Assembly: GCF_018614915.1 (NCBI RefSeq)
Contig: NZ_JAGGNU010000014.1
Location: 197,021-261,020 of the forward strand
Source: Variovorax paradoxus
Lineage (GTDB): Bacteria; Pseudomonadota; Gammaproteobacteria; Burkholderiales; Burkholderiaceae_C
Reading direction: 5' to 3'
Length of the DNA stretch: 64,000 nt
The notes under the pieces are model-generated. The model was not told where the DNA came from. It did not search any database and was given only the letters and a program-made list of their open reading frames with translations. Both the position numbers and the translations under genes were made by a program. Of this stretch, positions 1 to 9,803 are shown one piece after another (the stretch's first letter is position 1; every line of letters starts with the position of its first letter).

Positions 1-36
1 CGGCCGCTCGGGCGGCGCCGGCCTCCTCCTTTTCGG

Positions 37-64
37 CTTGCATTCGCGCGAGCCATCGCCATAT
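37..64 (+). promoter_or_regulatory. Sigma-32-like heat-shock promoter of hslVU
   Basis: CTTGCAT at 37-43 and CGCCATAT at 57-64, separated by 13 bp, resemble the sigma-32 consensus CTTGAAA-N(11-16)-CCCCATNT: four of seven clear matches in the -35 and seven of eight in the -10. hslVU is a classic heat-shock operon, so the location fits. The -10 ends 7 nt before the hslV ATG, so the message would start at or next to the start codon. The match is by eye. Confidence 0.6.
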
Positions 65-71
65 TGCTTCG

Positions 72-617
72 ATGGAACAATTTCACGGAACCACGGTCAT
101 CAGCGTGCGCCGCAAGACCGCCCAGGGCGACCAGGTCGCGATCGGGGGCGACGGCCAAGTCACCCTCGGCAACATCGTCATCAAGGGCAGCGCGCGCAAG
201 GTGCGCCGTCTCTATCACGGCAAGGTGCTCGCCGGTTTTGCCGGCGCCACCGCCGATGCCTTCACCCTCTTCGAGCGCTTCGAGGCCAAGCTCGACAAAC
301 ACCAGGGACACCTGACGCGCGCCGCCATCGAGCTCACCAAGGACTGGCGTACCGACCGCGTGCTGCGCCGCCTCGAGGCAATGCTCGCAGTGGCCGACGC
401 CGAGACATCGCTGATCATCACCGGCAACGGCGACGTGCTGGAGCCCGAGGGCGGCATCATCGCGATCGGCTCCGGCGGCGCCTACGCGCAGGCCGCGGCC
501 AAGGCGCTGGTCGACCACACCGACCTGAGCGCCACCGACATCGTCAAGAAATCGCTCGAGATCGCGGGCGAACTCTGCATCTACACCAACATGCATCACA
601 CGGTTGAAACCCTGTGA
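72..617 (+). CDS. hslV: ATP-dependent protease HslV, peptidase subunit
   Basis: HslV is the proteolytic chamber of the bacterial HslVU (ClpQY) complex, an N-terminal-nucleophile threonine protease related to proteasome beta subunits; it acts in the cytoplasm on unfolded and heat-damaged proteins. The 181-residue product begins [14 protein letters not shown]: the MEQFHG propeptide would be cleaved to expose Thr7 as nucleophile. The downstream [10 protein letters not shown] and [12 protein letters not shown] segments are typical of the family. Length is normal. The start at 72 is fixed by the propeptide. The stop lies 19 nt before the hslU start, so the two are co-transcribed, probably from the heat-shock-like promoter at 37-64. 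Confidence 0.97.
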   Translation: MEQFHGTTVISVRRKTAQGDQVAIGGDGQVTLGNIVIKGSARKVRRLYHGKVLAGFAGATADAFTLFERFEAKLDKHQGHLTRAAIELTKDWRTDRVLRRLEAMLAVADAETSLIITGNGDVLEPEGGIIAIGSGGAYAQAAAKALVDHTDLSATDIVKKSLEIAGELCIYTNMHHTVETL

Positions 618-636
618 GGCCGGACCGAGCGAAGCC

Positions 637-1959
637 ATGTCCATGACCCCCCAGGAAATCGTTTCCGAACTCGACAACCACATCGTCGGCCAGCCCGACG
701 CCAAGCGCGCGGTCGCGATCGCACTGCGCAACCGCTGGCGCCGGCAGCAGGTCGAGGAAAAGCTGCGCGCCGAGATCACGCCCAAGAACATCCTCATGAT
801 CGGCCCCACCGGCGTGGGCAAGACCGAGATCGCGCGCCGGCTTGCGCGCCTGGCCGATGCGCCCTTCATCAAGGTCGAGGCGACCAAGTTCACCGAGGTC
901 GGCTACGTCGGCAAGGACGTCGATTCCATCGTCCGCGACCTGGCCGAAATCGCCGTCAAGCAGACGCGCGAAGCCGAGAGCGCCAAGGTGCGCATGCGTG
1001 CCGAGGACGGCGCGGAAGAGCGCATCCTCGACGCGCTGCTGCCTCCGGCGCGCACGCCCGAGGGCGCGGCGCCCGACAGCAGCAACGCCACGCGGCAGGC
1101 CTTTCGCAAGAAGCTGCGCGAACACCAGCTCGACGACAAGGAGATCGAGATCGACCTGGCCGAAGCGCGCGCACCGCTCGAGATCATGGGGCCCGCCGGC
1201 ATGGAGGACATGACCGAGCAGCTGCGCGGCATGTTCGGGCAGCTGAGCCAGGGCAAGCGCAAGACGCGCAAGCTCAAGATCGGCGAGGCGATGCACCTCC
1301 TGGTCGACGAGGAGGCCGCCAAGCTGGTGAACGAGGACGAGATCCGCACGCAGGCGATCCACAATGCCGAGCAGAACGGCATCGTCTTCATCGACGAAAT
1401 CGACAAGGTGGCCACGCGCAGCGAGACGCAGGGCACCGATGTGTCGCGCCAGGGCGTGCAGCGCGACCTGCTGCCGCTGGTCGAGGGCACGGCCGTGAGC
1501 ACCAAGTACGGCGTGGTGCGCACCGACCACATTCTCTTCATCGCCAGTGGCGCCTTCCACCTGAGCAAGCCCAGCGACCTGATCCCCGAACTGCAGGGCC
1601 GCTTTCCGATCCGCGTCGAACTGCAGTCGCTCTCGGTTGCCGATTTCGAGAGCATCCTGACCCAGACCCAGGCCTCGCTGGTGAAGCAGTACCAGGCACT
1701 GCTGGCGACCGAGGGTGTGAAGCTGGAATTCACGCCCGAGGGCATCACGCGGCTGGCGAACATCGCCTACGATGTCAACGAGCGCACCGAGAACATCGGC
1801 GCGCGGCGCCTGTCGACCGTGATGGAGCGGCTGCTCGACGAAGTGAGCTTCGATGCCACCAAGCTCGAGGGCCAGTCGATCCTGATCGACGCGGCCTACG
1901 TGGATGCGCGCCTCTCGGCACTAAGTCACGACGAAGACCTTTCCCGATTCATCCTCTGA
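637..1959 (+). CDS. hslU: ATP-dependent protease ATPase subunit HslU
   Basis: HslU is the AAA+ unfoldase that feeds substrates into HslV. The 440-residue product has Walker A GPTGVGKT at residues 56-63, Walker B IVFIDEID at about 249-256, and ends in DLSRFIL, the C-terminal tail that docks into HslV and activates it. The family's I-domain occupies roughly residues 110-240. I chose the ATG at 637 ([12 protein letters not shown]) because an in-frame ATG at 604 lies inside the hslV coding sequence and would add 11 residues without homology. It is the second gene of the hslVU operon, and no U-rich terminator is obvious after it. Confidence 0.97.
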   Translation: MSMTPQEIVSELDNHIVGQPDAKRAVAIALRNRWRRQQVEEKLRAEITPKNILMIGPTGVGKTEIARRLARLADAPFIKVEATKFTEVGYVGKDVDSIVRDLAEIAVKQTREAESAKVRMRAEDGAEERILDALLPPARTPEGAAPDSSNATRQAFRKKLREHQLDDKEIEIDLAEARAPLEIMGPAGMEDMTEQLRGMFGQLSQGKRKTRKLKIGEAMHLLVDEEAAKLVNEDEIRTQAIHNAEQNGIVFIDEIDKVATRSETQGTDVSRQGVQRDLLPLVEGTAVSTKYGVVRTDHILFIASGAFHLSKPSDLIPELQGRFPIRVELQSLSVADFESILTQTQASLVKQYQALLATEGVKLEFTPEGITRLANIAYDVNERTENIGARRLSTVMERLLDEVSFDATKLEGQSILIDAAYVDARLSALSHDEDLSRFIL

Positions 1960-1979
1960 TCGGCATTTTCACTGATACG

Positions 1980-2007
1980 GTTCACGCAACACATTCATTG
2001 CGTGAGC
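1980..2007. repeat. Inverted repeat downstream of hslU
   Basis: TCACGCAA (1982-1989) and TTGCGTGA (1998-2005) form a perfect 8-bp stem with an 8-nt loop, extendable by a T-G and a G-C pair. It sits 20 nt after the hslU stop. No T-run follows, so it is either a weak or Rho-assisted 3' end of hslVU or a protein-binding palindrome. The rest of 1960-2103 is AT-richer than its surroundings and holds no gene I can support. Confidence 0.5.
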
Positions 2008-2103
2008 TAAGTGCTTCATCTGCAACGAAATTCGGTGTTCCCGCAATTGCAAAAACACCGCTAAGTCGTTGATTCCATTACAAAAAATACCCGCCACGCC
2101 CCG

Positions 2104-2131
2104 TTGCGCGCTAATCGTTTCCTGCTACAGT
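2104..2131 (+). promoter_or_regulatory. Candidate promoter of the dcw cluster
   Basis: TTGCGC (2104-2109), 16 bp, TACAGT (2126-2131) is the best sigma-70-like pair I find ahead of mraZ. The -35 matches poorly and the -10 matches four of six. Its support comes mainly from position: the -10 abuts the MraZ-type direct repeats starting at 2129, as expected for an autorepressed mraZ promoter. Other AT-rich stretches at 2047-2093 are possible alternatives. Confidence 0.35.
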
Positions 2132-2164
2132 GCAAAAAAGTGCAGTTAAGTGGGAAAAAGTGTC
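2129..2164 (+). promoter_or_regulatory. MraZ-type operator: four AGTG direct repeats, 10-bp period
   Basis: AGTG occurs at 2129, 2139, 2149 and 2159, exactly one helical turn apart. The units read AGTGCAAAAA, AGTGCAGTTA, AGTGGGAAAA and AGTGTCGAGC. MraZ from E. coli and from mollicutes is known to bind short GTG-containing direct repeats with 10-bp spacing in front of its own gene, so this is very probably the autorepression operator of the division cluster. The repeats are seen directly; the binding is inferred. Confidence 0.7.
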
Positions 2165-2218
2165 GAGCGATGCCTCTTTTAGGTGCGCGACGCCTCCCAC
2201 CACAGGGGTTTCGTGGTC

Positions 2219-2647
2219 GTGTTTCAAGGCGCTTCATCGCTCAGTCTGGATGCCAAGGGGCGGCTCTCCGTGCCGACCCGGCATCGCGACGTCCTGAGCG
2301 CCACCGCGGCCGGCCAGCTCACGATCACCAAGCATCCGCACGGGTGCCTGATGCTGTTCCCTCGTCCCGAGTGGGAGAAATTTCGCGAGCGCATCGCTGC
2401 GCTGCCGATGTCGGCACAGTGGTGGAAGCGCGTCTTCCTGGGCAACGCGATGGACGTGGAAATGGACGGTACCGGCCGCGTGCTGATCTCGCCCGAGCTG
2501 CGCTCGGCGGCGGGGATCACGCGCGATGTGCTGTTGCTGGGCATGGGCAACAACTTCGAGCTCTGGGACAAGGCCACCTACGACGCCAAGGAGGCCGAAG
2601 CCACCCAGGGCGAGATGCCCGACGTATTCCAGGACTTTTCGTTCTGA
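2219..2647 (+). CDS. mraZ: Transcriptional regulator MraZ
   Basis: MraZ is a ring-forming DNA-binding protein of the SpoVT-AbrB fold that represses the dcw operon in E. coli. The 142-residue product begins with the usual [18 protein letters not shown] and carries the two family DxxxR motifs, D11-R15 and D83-R87. I take GTG at 2219 as start because homologues begin (M)FQG; GTG at 2213 is an alternative, and an upstream GTG at 2183 would add residues not found in the family. It is the first gene of the cluster, 8 nt before rsmH, and the AGTG repeats at 2129-2164 are its likely target. Confidence 0.93.
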   Translation: MFQGASSLSLDAKGRLSVPTRHRDVLSATAAGQLTITKHPHGCLMLFPRPEWEKFRERIAALPMSAQWWKRVFLGNAMDVEMDGTGRVLISPELRSAAGITRDVLLLGMGNNFELWDKATYDAKEAEATQGEMPDVFQDFSF

Positions 2648-2655
2648 GGCCGGCA

Positions 2656-3579
2656 GTGGAACAAGCATGGACCCATACGACCGTGTTGTTGAAGGAAGCG
2701 GTGGAAGCCCTCCTTCCCGATGCGTCGCGCGCCTCCGGCACCTACGTGGATGCCACTTTCGGCCGCGGCGGCCATTCGCGCGCCATCCTCGAAAGGATGG
2801 CGCCGGACGGCCGGCTGATCGCGTACGACAAGGACGCGGAAGCGGTGGCCGAAGCAGCGCGCATCGAGGATGCGCGTTTTTCCATCCGGCACCAGGGCTT
2901 CAAGGACGTGGGGGAACTGCCGCCGGCGAGCGTGGCCGGCCTGCTGCTGGACCTCGGCATCAGCTCCCCCCAGATCGACAACCCCGCACGGGGTTTTTCT
3001 TTTCGTTTCGACGGCCCGCTCGACATGCGCATGGACACCACGCGCGGCGAGAGCGTGGCCGAATGGCTGGCAACGGCCGAACCACAGCAGATTGCGGAGG
3101 TGATTCGTGACTATGGCGAAGAACGGTTTGCTGTTCAGATTGCAAAGGCGATTGCAGCTCGCCGACAAGAACGGGGCCCAGTTTCAACCACCGCCGAGCT
3201 GGCCGAGCTCGTGGCTGGCGCGGTCAAAACCCGCGAGCCGGGCCAGAACCCTGCAACGCGCACATTTCAGGCTCTTCGGATTTTCATCAACGCCGAGCTT
3301 GAAGAGCTGCAACAGGCGCTAGAAGCGAGTCTTTCCGTGCTGCAACCCCAAGGCCGGCTCGCGGTGATCAGCTTCCACTCGCTGGAAGACCGCATCGTGA
3401 AGCAGTTCATCGCCAAGCATTCGCGCGAGGTCTACGACCGCCGCGCGCCTTTTGCTGCGCCGAAGGCGATGAAGCTCAAGGCCCTGGGACGCGTCAAGCC
3501 GTCGAAGGCCGAGGTTGACGCCAACCCGCGCGCGCGCAGCGCGATCCTGCGCGTCGCGGAGCGCACCGAGGCGGTTTGA
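2656..3579 (+). CDS. rsmH: 16S rRNA (cytosine(1402)-N(4))-methyltransferase RsmH
   Basis: RsmH (MraW) methylates N4 of C1402 in the decoding centre of 16S rRNA using S-adenosylmethionine. The 307-residue product has the family opening [16 protein letters not shown] motif [12 protein letters not shown] at residues 31-41, the [13 protein letters not shown] segment, and the C-terminal [15 protein letters not shown] block. The start is GTG at 2656 ([10 protein letters not shown]); the same frame stays open far upstream, but earlier starts would overlap mraZ. It follows mraZ by 8 nt and ftsL starts 1 nt after its stop. Confidence 0.96.
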   Translation: MEQAWTHTTVLLKEAVEALLPDASRASGTYVDATFGRGGHSRAILERMAPDGRLIAYDKDAEAVAEAARIEDARFSIRHQGFKDVGELPPASVAGLLLDLGISSPQIDNPARGFSFRFDGPLDMRMDTTRGESVAEWLATAEPQQIAEVIRDYGEERFAVQIAKAIAARRQERGPVSTTAELAELVAGAVKTREPGQNPATRTFQALRIFINAELEELQQALEASLSVLQPQGRLAVISFHSLEDRIVKQFIAKHSREVYDRRAPFAAPKAMKLKALGRVKPSKAEVDANPRARSAILRVAERTEAV

Positions 3580-3580
3580 T

Positions 3581-3931
3581 ATGGCCCGCCTCAACCTGCT
3601 CCTGCTCATGGCCGTGCTGGCCTCGGCGATCTACCTGGTGCACACCCAGTACCTGTCGCGCCAGCTGTTCACCGAGCTGCACCGCGTGCAGAACGAGGCG
3701 CGCCGGCTCGAGCTCGACCATGACCGGCTGCAGGTGGAAAAGCGTGCGCAGGCGACGCCGCTGCGCGTCGAGAAGCTGGCCAAGGAGCAGCTCAAGATGC
3801 GCACCACCACGCCGGCGATCACGCAGTACGTGCGGCAGGACGGCGCCGTGATTCCGGCCGTCGCGGCACCGCCGGCTGCAGCGCCCGAGCCGGCGCCGCA
3901 TGCGGCGCCTGCGCGCAGGAGCCATCCATGA
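3581..3931 (+). CDS. ftsL: Cell division protein FtsL
   Basis: FtsL is a small bitopic divisome protein that works with FtsB and FtsQ to activate FtsWI septal synthesis. The 116-residue product has a short cytoplasmic start, one membrane segment at about residues 4-20, then a heptad-like coiled coil at about 26-58 rich in Leu, Arg and Glu. The C-terminal 25 residues are Ala/Pro-rich and low complexity, an extension beyond the minimal FtsL fold. Sequence similarity within this family is weak, so size, topology and position between rsmH and ftsI carry the call. Its stop overlaps the ftsI start by 4 bp. Confidence 0.93.
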   Translation: MARLNLLLLMAVLASAIYLVHTQYLSRQLFTELHRVQNEARRLELDHDRLQVEKRAQATPLRVEKLAKEQLKMRTTTPAITQYVRQDGAVIPAVAAPPAAAPEPAPHAAPARRSHP

Positions 3932-5676
3932 GCCGGCGCAGCGTGCAATACACGCAGAGCCCGCTGCTCGCGAGCAAGACCCCGGTCTGGCGCAGCAAGT
4001 TCATCGTGGCCGGCATCGCCTTCGGCTTCCTGGTGCTGGCCGGCCGCGCCGCCTACGTGCAGGTGATCGGCAACGATTTCTTCCAGCGGCAGGGCGAGGT
4101 GCGCTTCGCGCGCACGCTGGAGCTGCCGGCCAACCGCGGCCGCATCCTCGACCGCAACGGGCTGCTGCTCGCCTCCAGCGTGGTGGCGCCGAGCATCTGG
4201 GCGATTCCGGAAGACATCGAGCGCGACGACCCCGAGGTCAAGGCCAAGCTCCGGCAGGTCGCCAAGCTGCTGGAGATGACGCAAAAGGACTTCGACAAGA
4301 AGCTGGAGGACGAGGACAAGACCTTCGTCTGGATCAAGCGCCAGGTCGACGAGCCGATCGCCAAGCGCATCGCCGAGCTCAACATCAAGGGCATCTACCA
4401 GCGCAAGGAATACAAGCGCCAGTACCCCGAGGGCGAGGCGGCGGCGCACGTGGTCGGCTTCACCAACGTCGAGGACAACGGCCAGGAAGGCATCGAGCTC
4501 GCCTTCAACAAGGAGCTGGCCGGCAGGGCCGGCTCGCGCCGCGTCATCAAGGACCGCCTGGGCCGCGTGGTCGAAGGCGTGGGCGAACAGGTGCCGCCGG
4601 TCGACGGCCGCGACATCCAGTTGAGCGTCGACAGCAAGGTGCAATTCTTCGCCTACCAAAAGCTGCGCGACGCCGTGACGGCCAACAAGGCCAAGGCCGG
4701 CAGCGTGGTGGTGCTCGACGCCATCACCGGCGAAGTGCTGGCGCTCGCCAACTATCCGAGCTACGTGCCCGACAAGCGGCAGAACCTCACCGGCGAGCAA
4801 TTGCGCAACCGTGCGCTCACCGATACGTTCGAGCCGGGCTCGACGATGAAGCCGATCACGGTCGCGATGGCGCTCGAGGCCGGCCGCGTCAAGCCGCAGA
4901 CGCTGATCGAGACCGGGCCCGGCCGCTTCAGCATCGGCGGCTTCACCATCAGCGACACCCACAACTACGGCACGCTCACGGTGGAGGGCGTGATCCAGAA
5001 GTCGAGCAACGTCGGCGCGCTCAAGATCGCGCAGAAGATGAGCCCGCACGAGATGTGGGACACCTACACGGCGCTCGGCTACGGCCAGAAGCCGCAGCTG
5101 CAGTTCCCGGGCGCGGTGACCGGACGGCTGCGGCCCTGGAAGAGCTGGCGCCCGGTCGAGCAGGCCACGATGGCCTACGGCTACGGCCTGTCGGCCTCGC
5201 TGTTCCAGATGGCGCACTCCTACACCTCCTTTGCGCACGACGGGCAGCTCATTCCGGCGACCATCCTCAAGAGTCCCGACCCGGCGGTCGGCGTGACGGT
5301 GTTCTCGCCGCAGAACGCGCTCGCGGTGCGCAAGATGCTGCAGATGGCGGCCGGTCCCGGCGGCACGGGCCAGCGCGCGCAGACCATCGGCTACTCGGTG
5401 GGCGGCAAGTCCGGCACCGCGCACAAGCAGGTCGGCAAGGGCTACGCGAGCAACAAGTACCGCTCCTGGTTCACCGGCATGGCGCCGATCGAGAAGCCGC
5501 GCATCATCGTGGCGGTGATGATCGACGAGCCCAGCGCCGGCCAGTATTTCGGCGGCATGGTGGCGGCGCCGGTATTCAGCGAGGTGGTGCAGCAGACGCT
5601 GCGCATGATGAACGTCCCGCCCGACATGGCAGTCAAACCGCTGGTCGTGACCAACGGCGTGGAAGAGAGCTTCTGA
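3928..5676 (+). CDS. ftsI: Septal peptidoglycan transpeptidase FtsI (PBP3)
   Basis: FtsI is the class B penicillin-binding protein that cross-links septal peptidoglycan, working with the glycosyltransferase FtsW. The 582-residue product has a cytoplasmic tail, one membrane anchor at about residues 25-45, the PBP dimerisation region with NRGRILDRNG, and all three transpeptidase motifs: STMK with catalytic Ser305, SSN at 359-361, and KSGT at 494-497. Length matches E. coli FtsI. ATGA overlaps with ftsL upstream and TGATG with murE downstream imply translational coupling. Confidence 0.97.
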   Translation: MSRRSVQYTQSPLLASKTPVWRSKFIVAGIAFGFLVLAGRAAYVQVIGNDFFQRQGEVRFARTLELPANRGRILDRNGLLLASSVVAPSIWAIPEDIERDDPEVKAKLRQVAKLLEMTQKDFDKKLEDEDKTFVWIKRQVDEPIAKRIAELNIKGIYQRKEYKRQYPEGEAAAHVVGFTNVEDNGQEGIELAFNKELAGRAGSRRVIKDRLGRVVEGVGEQVPPVDGRDIQLSVDSKVQFFAYQKLRDAVTANKAKAGSVVVLDAITGEVLALANYPSYVPDKRQNLTGEQLRNRALTDTFEPGSTMKPITVAMALEAGRVKPQTLIETGPGRFSIGGFTISDTHNYGTLTVEGVIQKSSNVGALKIAQKMSPHEMWDTYTALGYGQKPQLQFPGAVTGRLRPWKSWRPVEQATMAYGYGLSASLFQMAHSYTSFAHDGQLIPATILKSPDPAVGVTVFSPQNALAVRKMLQMAAGPGGTGQRAQTIGYSVGGKSGTAHKQVGKGYASNKYRSWFTGMAPIEKPRIIVAVMIDEPSAGQYFGGMVAAPVFSEVVQQTLRMMNVPPDMAVKPLVVTNGVEESF

Positions 5677-7160
5677 TGCTGACGCTCCACACTCCCCTCG
5701 AGGCCGCGGGCTGGCTCAAGTCCCGCGTGCGCGGCGCGCTGCATGCCGACAGCCGGCCGGTGGGGGCGGGCGACGGCTTCGTGGCCTGGCCCGGCGCGGC
5801 CACCGACGGCCGGCGCCACGTCGCGGCCGCGCTGGCGCAGGGTGCGGCGGCCTGCTTGGTCGAGGCCGAGGGCGTCGAGGCCTTCGGCTTCGAAGGCGAT
5901 GCGATCGCCTGCTACGCCGGCCTCAAGGCTGCCACCGGCCCGATCGCCGCGGCCTACCACGACGATCCTTCGACCCGGCTCGACGTGCTCGCCGTCACCG
6001 GCACCAACGGCAAGACCTCCACCGCCTGGTGGCTGGCGCAAGCGCTCGCCGGCCGCTCGCCCTGTGCCGTGATGGGCACGCTGGGCATCGGCGTGCCGCC
6101 CGAGCTGAGCTACACCGGCCTGACCACGCCCGACCCGGTGATGCTGCAGCGCGAGCTGCGCGGCTACGCCGACCGCGGCTTCGGCGCCTGCGCGATCGAG
6201 GCCTCCTCGATCGGCATCGCGGAGCGCCGGCTCGATGGCACGCGGATCGCGGTCGCGGTGTTCACCAATTTCACGCAGGACCACCTCGACTACCACGGCA
6301 GCATGGATGCCTACTGGCAGGCCAAGGCCGAGCTGTTCCGCTGGCCCGGCCTGCGCGCCGCGGTGGTCAACATCGACGACGTGCACGGCGCCAGCCTGGT
6401 TGCGAACCTGGTCGAGCGCGGCGTCGGCGCGCTCGACGTGTGGACCGTGTCGGCCGCCGGCGCGCCGGCGCGGCTGCGGGCCACGGAGATCGGCTACGAC
6501 GCGCAGGGCCTGCAGTTCTCGGTGCTGGAGCAGGGCGTGCCGCCCGAACACCTGAGGACGCAGCTGATCGGCCAGTACAACGTCGCGAACCTGCTGGGTG
6601 TGCTGGGCACGCTGCGCGCGCTCGGGCTCTCGCTCGCGGAAGCGGTGGCGGCCTGCGCCCGGCTCGACAGCGTGCCGGGCCGCATGGAGCGCATTGCGAT
6701 CGAAGGCCAGCCCCTGGCCGTGGTCGACTACGCCCACACGCCGGATGCGCTGGACAAGGCGCTCGCCGGCCTGCGCCCGCTCGCACAGCAGCGCGGCGGC
6801 GCCTTGTGGTGCATGTTCGGCTGCGGCGGCGACCGCGACACCGCCAAGCGGCCCATGATGGCCGCGGTGGCCGAGAAGCAGGCCGACCGCGTGGTCCTGA
6901 CCAGCGACAACCCGCGCAGTGAGAAGCCCAACGCCATCATCAGCCAGATCCTGCTGGGACTGGCGCGGCCCGACGCGGCCCAGGTCGAGCCCGACCGCGC
7001 GAAGGCGATCCGCGAGACGCTGGCCCAGGCCGCACCCGAAGACGTGGTGCTCCTGGCCGGCCGCGGCCACGAGGCATGGCAGGAAATCGCCGGGGAGCGC
7101 ATCGCGTTTTCCGACCGGGCGCACGCGATCGACGCCTTGACGCTGAGGAGAGGCGCATGA
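5676..7160 (+). CDS. murE: UDP-MurNAc-L-alanyl-D-glutamate--2,6-diaminopimelate ligase MurE
   Basis: MurE adds the third residue of the peptidoglycan stem peptide. The 494-residue product has the Mur-ligase P-loop GTNGKTS with Lys113 and the DNPR motif at residues 411-414, which in this family marks specificity for meso-diaminopimelate rather than lysine. The GRGHE segment near the end is also typical. The ATG at 5676 overlaps the ftsI stop. The stop overlaps the murF start by 4 bp (ATGA at 7157-7160). Confidence 0.96.
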   Translation: MLTLHTPLEAAGWLKSRVRGALHADSRPVGAGDGFVAWPGAATDGRRHVAAALAQGAAACLVEAEGVEAFGFEGDAIACYAGLKAATGPIAAAYHDDPSTRLDVLAVTGTNGKTSTAWWLAQALAGRSPCAVMGTLGIGVPPELSYTGLTTPDPVMLQRELRGYADRGFGACAIEASSIGIAERRLDGTRIAVAVFTNFTQDHLDYHGSMDAYWQAKAELFRWPGLRAAVVNIDDVHGASLVANLVERGVGALDVWTVSAAGAPARLRATEIGYDAQGLQFSVLEQGVPPEHLRTQLIGQYNVANLLGVLGTLRALGLSLAEAVAACARLDSVPGRMERIAIEGQPLAVVDYAHTPDALDKALAGLRPLAQQRGGALWCMFGCGGDRDTAKRPMMAAVAEKQADRVVLTSDNPRSEKPNAIISQILLGLARPDAAQVEPDRAKAIRETLAQAAPEDVVLLAGRGHEAWQEIAGERIAFSDRAHAIDALTLRRGA

Positions 7161-8605
7161 GCGTTCGGCCGATCGAACCACCCATGATGACGCTCGGCCA
7201 GGCCAAGGCCTGGATTCCCGGCGCGCGCCTGGTCGGCGATCCCGCCACGCCGATCCTGCGCGTGCATACCGACACGCGCACGCTCGCCGCCGGCGATCTG
7301 TTCGTGGCGCTGAAGGGCGAGCGCTTCGATGCCAACGACTTCCTGGCCGACGCGCGCGCACGCGGCGCCGCGGCAGCGGTCGCGCACCACGGGCTGGCCG
7401 CCGCCGGCCTGGCCGGGCTCGAAGTGCCCGACACGCTGGCCGCGCTCGGCGCCCTGGCCGCAAGATGGCGCGCACAGTTCGAGCTGTCGCTGGTCGCGGT
7501 CACCGGCAGCAACGGCAAGACCACGGTCACGCAGATGATCGCGTCGATCCTGCGTGCCGCCGGCGCGGAGCGCGCGCTGGCGACGGCCGGCAATCTCAAC
7601 AACGAGATCGGCGTGCCGCTGACGCTGTTCCGTCTGCGCGAGCAGCATCAGCTCGCGGTGGTCGAGCTCGGCATGAATCATCCGGGCGAGATCGCGCGGC
7701 TGGCCGCGATCGCGCAGCCCACCATCGCGCTGGTCAACAACGCCCAGCGCGAACACCAGGAATTCATGGCGAGCGTCGAAGCCGTGGCGCGCGAGAACGG
7801 CGCAGCCATCACTGCGCTGCCGGACACCGGCACCGCCGTGTTTCCCTATGGCGATACCTTCACCGCGCTGTGGAACGAGATGGCGCACGAAGGCGCCTCG
7901 CGCCGCTGCCTGACCTTCGGCGAGCAGCCCGATGCCGACATCGCGCTGGCCGCTGCCCAGTGGCAGCATGGTGCCTGGCAGTTCGAGGCCCGCACGCCGC
8001 TGGGCGAGGTCAAGTCCGTGCTGCGGATCGCCGGGCGCCACAACGTGGTGAACGCGCTGGCGGCGGTGGCCTGCTCGCTCGCCAGCGGCGTGAAGATCGA
8101 GAAGATCGCCGAAGGGCTGTCCGCCTTCGAGCCGGTCAAGGGGCGCTCCAAGGCCACCGAGCTGCTGCTCGCGGACGGGCGCGCCGTCACGCTGGTCGAC
8201 GACAGCTACAACGCCAATCCCGACTCGGTGCGCGCCGCAATCGACGTCCTGAGCGGCCTGCCCGGCCCGCGCCTGCTGGTGCTGGGCGACATGGGCGAAG
8301 TCGGCAACCGCAGCGCCCAGTTCCACGCCGAAGTCGGCGAATGGGCCGGCCAACGCGGCATCGACACCTTCTTCGCGCTCGGCGAGGCGTCGGCGAAGAG
8401 CATCGACGCATTCGCACGCGCTGGCGGCGCCGAGGCCGCCCATTTCGAGGACATCGAATCGCTCAATGCGGCGGTGCTCGCGCAGCTGCCGCGCACCGCC
8501 AGCATGCTGGTCAAGGGCTCGCGCTTCATGAAGATGGAACGCGTGGTGCAGGCTGTCTCGGCGGCTGCCGATGAACAACAAGACAAGGAGGGCGGCCATG
8601 CATAA
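7157..8605 (+). CDS. murF: UDP-MurNAc-tripeptide--D-alanyl-D-alanine ligase MurF
   Basis: MurF completes the soluble UDP-MurNAc-pentapeptide precursor by adding D-Ala-D-Ala. The 482-residue product has the P-loop GSNGKTT at residues 117-123 with Lys121, the central-domain blocks ELGMNHPGEI and NNAQREHQEF, and the C-terminal DDSYNANPDS block. I chose the ATG at 7157, which follows GAGGAGAGG and overlaps the murE stop; the frame is open upstream but only antisense-like residues would be added. mraY begins 12 nt after its stop. Confidence 0.96.
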   Translation: MSVRPIEPPMMTLGQAKAWIPGARLVGDPATPILRVHTDTRTLAAGDLFVALKGERFDANDFLADARARGAAAAVAHHGLAAAGLAGLEVPDTLAALGALAARWRAQFELSLVAVTGSNGKTTVTQMIASILRAAGAERALATAGNLNNEIGVPLTLFRLREQHQLAVVELGMNHPGEIARLAAIAQPTIALVNNAQREHQEFMASVEAVARENGAAITALPDTGTAVFPYGDTFTALWNEMAHEGASRRCLTFGEQPDADIALAAAQWQHGAWQFEARTPLGEVKSVLRIAGRHNVVNALAAVACSLASGVKIEKIAEGLSAFEPVKGRSKATELLLADGRAVTLVDDSYNANPDSVRAAIDVLSGLPGPRLLVLGDMGEVGNRSAQFHAEVGEWAGQRGIDTFFALGEASAKSIDAFARAGGAEAAHFEDIESLNAAVLAQLPRTASMLVKGSRFMKMERVVQAVSAAADEQQDKEGGHA

Positions 8606-8617
8606 GCCCTGCCATAC

Positions 8618-9796
8618 ATGCTGATGAGTCTCGCCCAATGGCTGCAAACGCTCTCGCCGGAATTCGGTTTTTTGCGCGTGTTCCAGTACCTCACCTTCCG
8701 CGCGCTGATGGCCGCGCTGACTGCGCTGCTGCTCGGCCTGCTGGCAGGCCCCTACGTGATCCGCCGCCTCGCGGCGCTCAAGATCGGCCAGCCGGTGCGC
8801 GGCTACGGCATGGAGACGCACCTGACCAAGAGCGGCACGCCCACGATGGGCGGCGTGCTGGTGCTGTTTGCGATCGCTTTCGCGACGCTCCTGTGGTTCG
8901 ACCTGTCGAACCGCTTCGTCTGGATCGTGCTGTGGGTCACGCTCGGATTCGGCGCCATCGGCTGGGTCGACGACTGGCGCAAGGTGGTGCGCAAGGACCC
9001 GGAGGGCATGCGTTCGCGCGAGAAATACTTCTGGCAGTCGGCGGTCGGGCTGGTGGCGGGCTTCTACCTGCTGTTCAGCATCTCCGAGAGCTCCAACTGG
9101 CGCGTGCTCGAACTCTTCTACAGCTGGGTGGGCTCGGGCTTCGACCTGGACTTTCCGCCCAAGATCAACCTCCTGGTGCCCTTCTTCAAGGAAGTGAGCT
9201 ATCCGCTCGGCGGCATCGGCTTCGTGATCCTGACCTACCTGGTGATCGTCGGTGCCAGCAATGCGGTGAACCTGACCGACGGGCTCGACGGCCTGGCGAT
9301 CATGCCGGTGGTGATGGTCGGCTCTGCCCTGGGCGTGTTCGCCTACGTGACCGGCAGCGCCGTCTATTCGCGCTACCTGCTGTTCCCGCACATCCCGGGC
9401 TCGGGCGAGCTGCTGGTGTTCTGCTCGGCAATGGCCGGCGCGGGCTTGGCCTTCCTCTGGTTCAACACCCATCCGGCGCAGGTCTTCATGGGCGACGTGG
9501 GCGCGCTCGCGCTGGGCGGCGCGCTCGGGACCATCGCGGTCATCGTGCGCCAGGAGATCGTGTTCTTCGTCATGGGCGGCATCTTCGTGGTCGAGGCGAT
9601 CTCGGTGATGGCGCAGGTGACCTACTTCAAGTACACCAAGAAGCGCTTCGGCGAAGGCCGCCGCGTGCTCAAGATGGCGCCCTTGCACCACCACTTCGAG
9701 AAGAGCGGCTGGCGCGAGACGCAGGTCGTGGTGCGCTTCTGGATCATCACCATGCTGTTGTGCCTGGTGGGTCTTTCCACCCTGAAGCTGCGGTAG
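8618..9796 (+). CDS. mraY: Phospho-MurNAc-pentapeptide-transferase MraY
   Basis: MraY is the polytopic inner-membrane enzyme that moves phospho-MurNAc-pentapeptide to undecaprenyl phosphate, making lipid I. The 392-residue product shows about ten hydrophobic segments and the family's catalytic signatures: the Asp pair D118-D119 in [17 protein letters not shown] at 215-225, and the HHH triplet at 357-359 in APLHHHFE. The region at 155-195 is a longer periplasmic or linker stretch than in E. coli, as is common in betaproteobacteria. ATG at 8618 or 8624 are both possible starts; they differ by two residues. Confidence 0.97.
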   Translation: MLMSLAQWLQTLSPEFGFLRVFQYLTFRALMAALTALLLGLLAGPYVIRRLAALKIGQPVRGYGMETHLTKSGTPTMGGVLVLFAIAFATLLWFDLSNRFVWIVLWVTLGFGAIGWVDDWRKVVRKDPEGMRSREKYFWQSAVGLVAGFYLLFSISESSNWRVLELFYSWVGSGFDLDFPPKINLLVPFFKEVSYPLGGIGFVILTYLVIVGASNAVNLTDGLDGLAIMPVVMVGSALGVFAYVTGSAVYSRYLLFPHIPGSGELLVFCSAMAGAGLAFLWFNTHPAQVFMGDVGALALGGALGTIAVIVRQEIVFFVMGGIFVVEAISVMAQVTYFKYTKKRFGEGRRVLKMAPLHHHFEKSGWRETQVVVRFWIITMLLCLVGLSTLKLR

Positions 9797-9803
9797 CAGG
9801 ACC

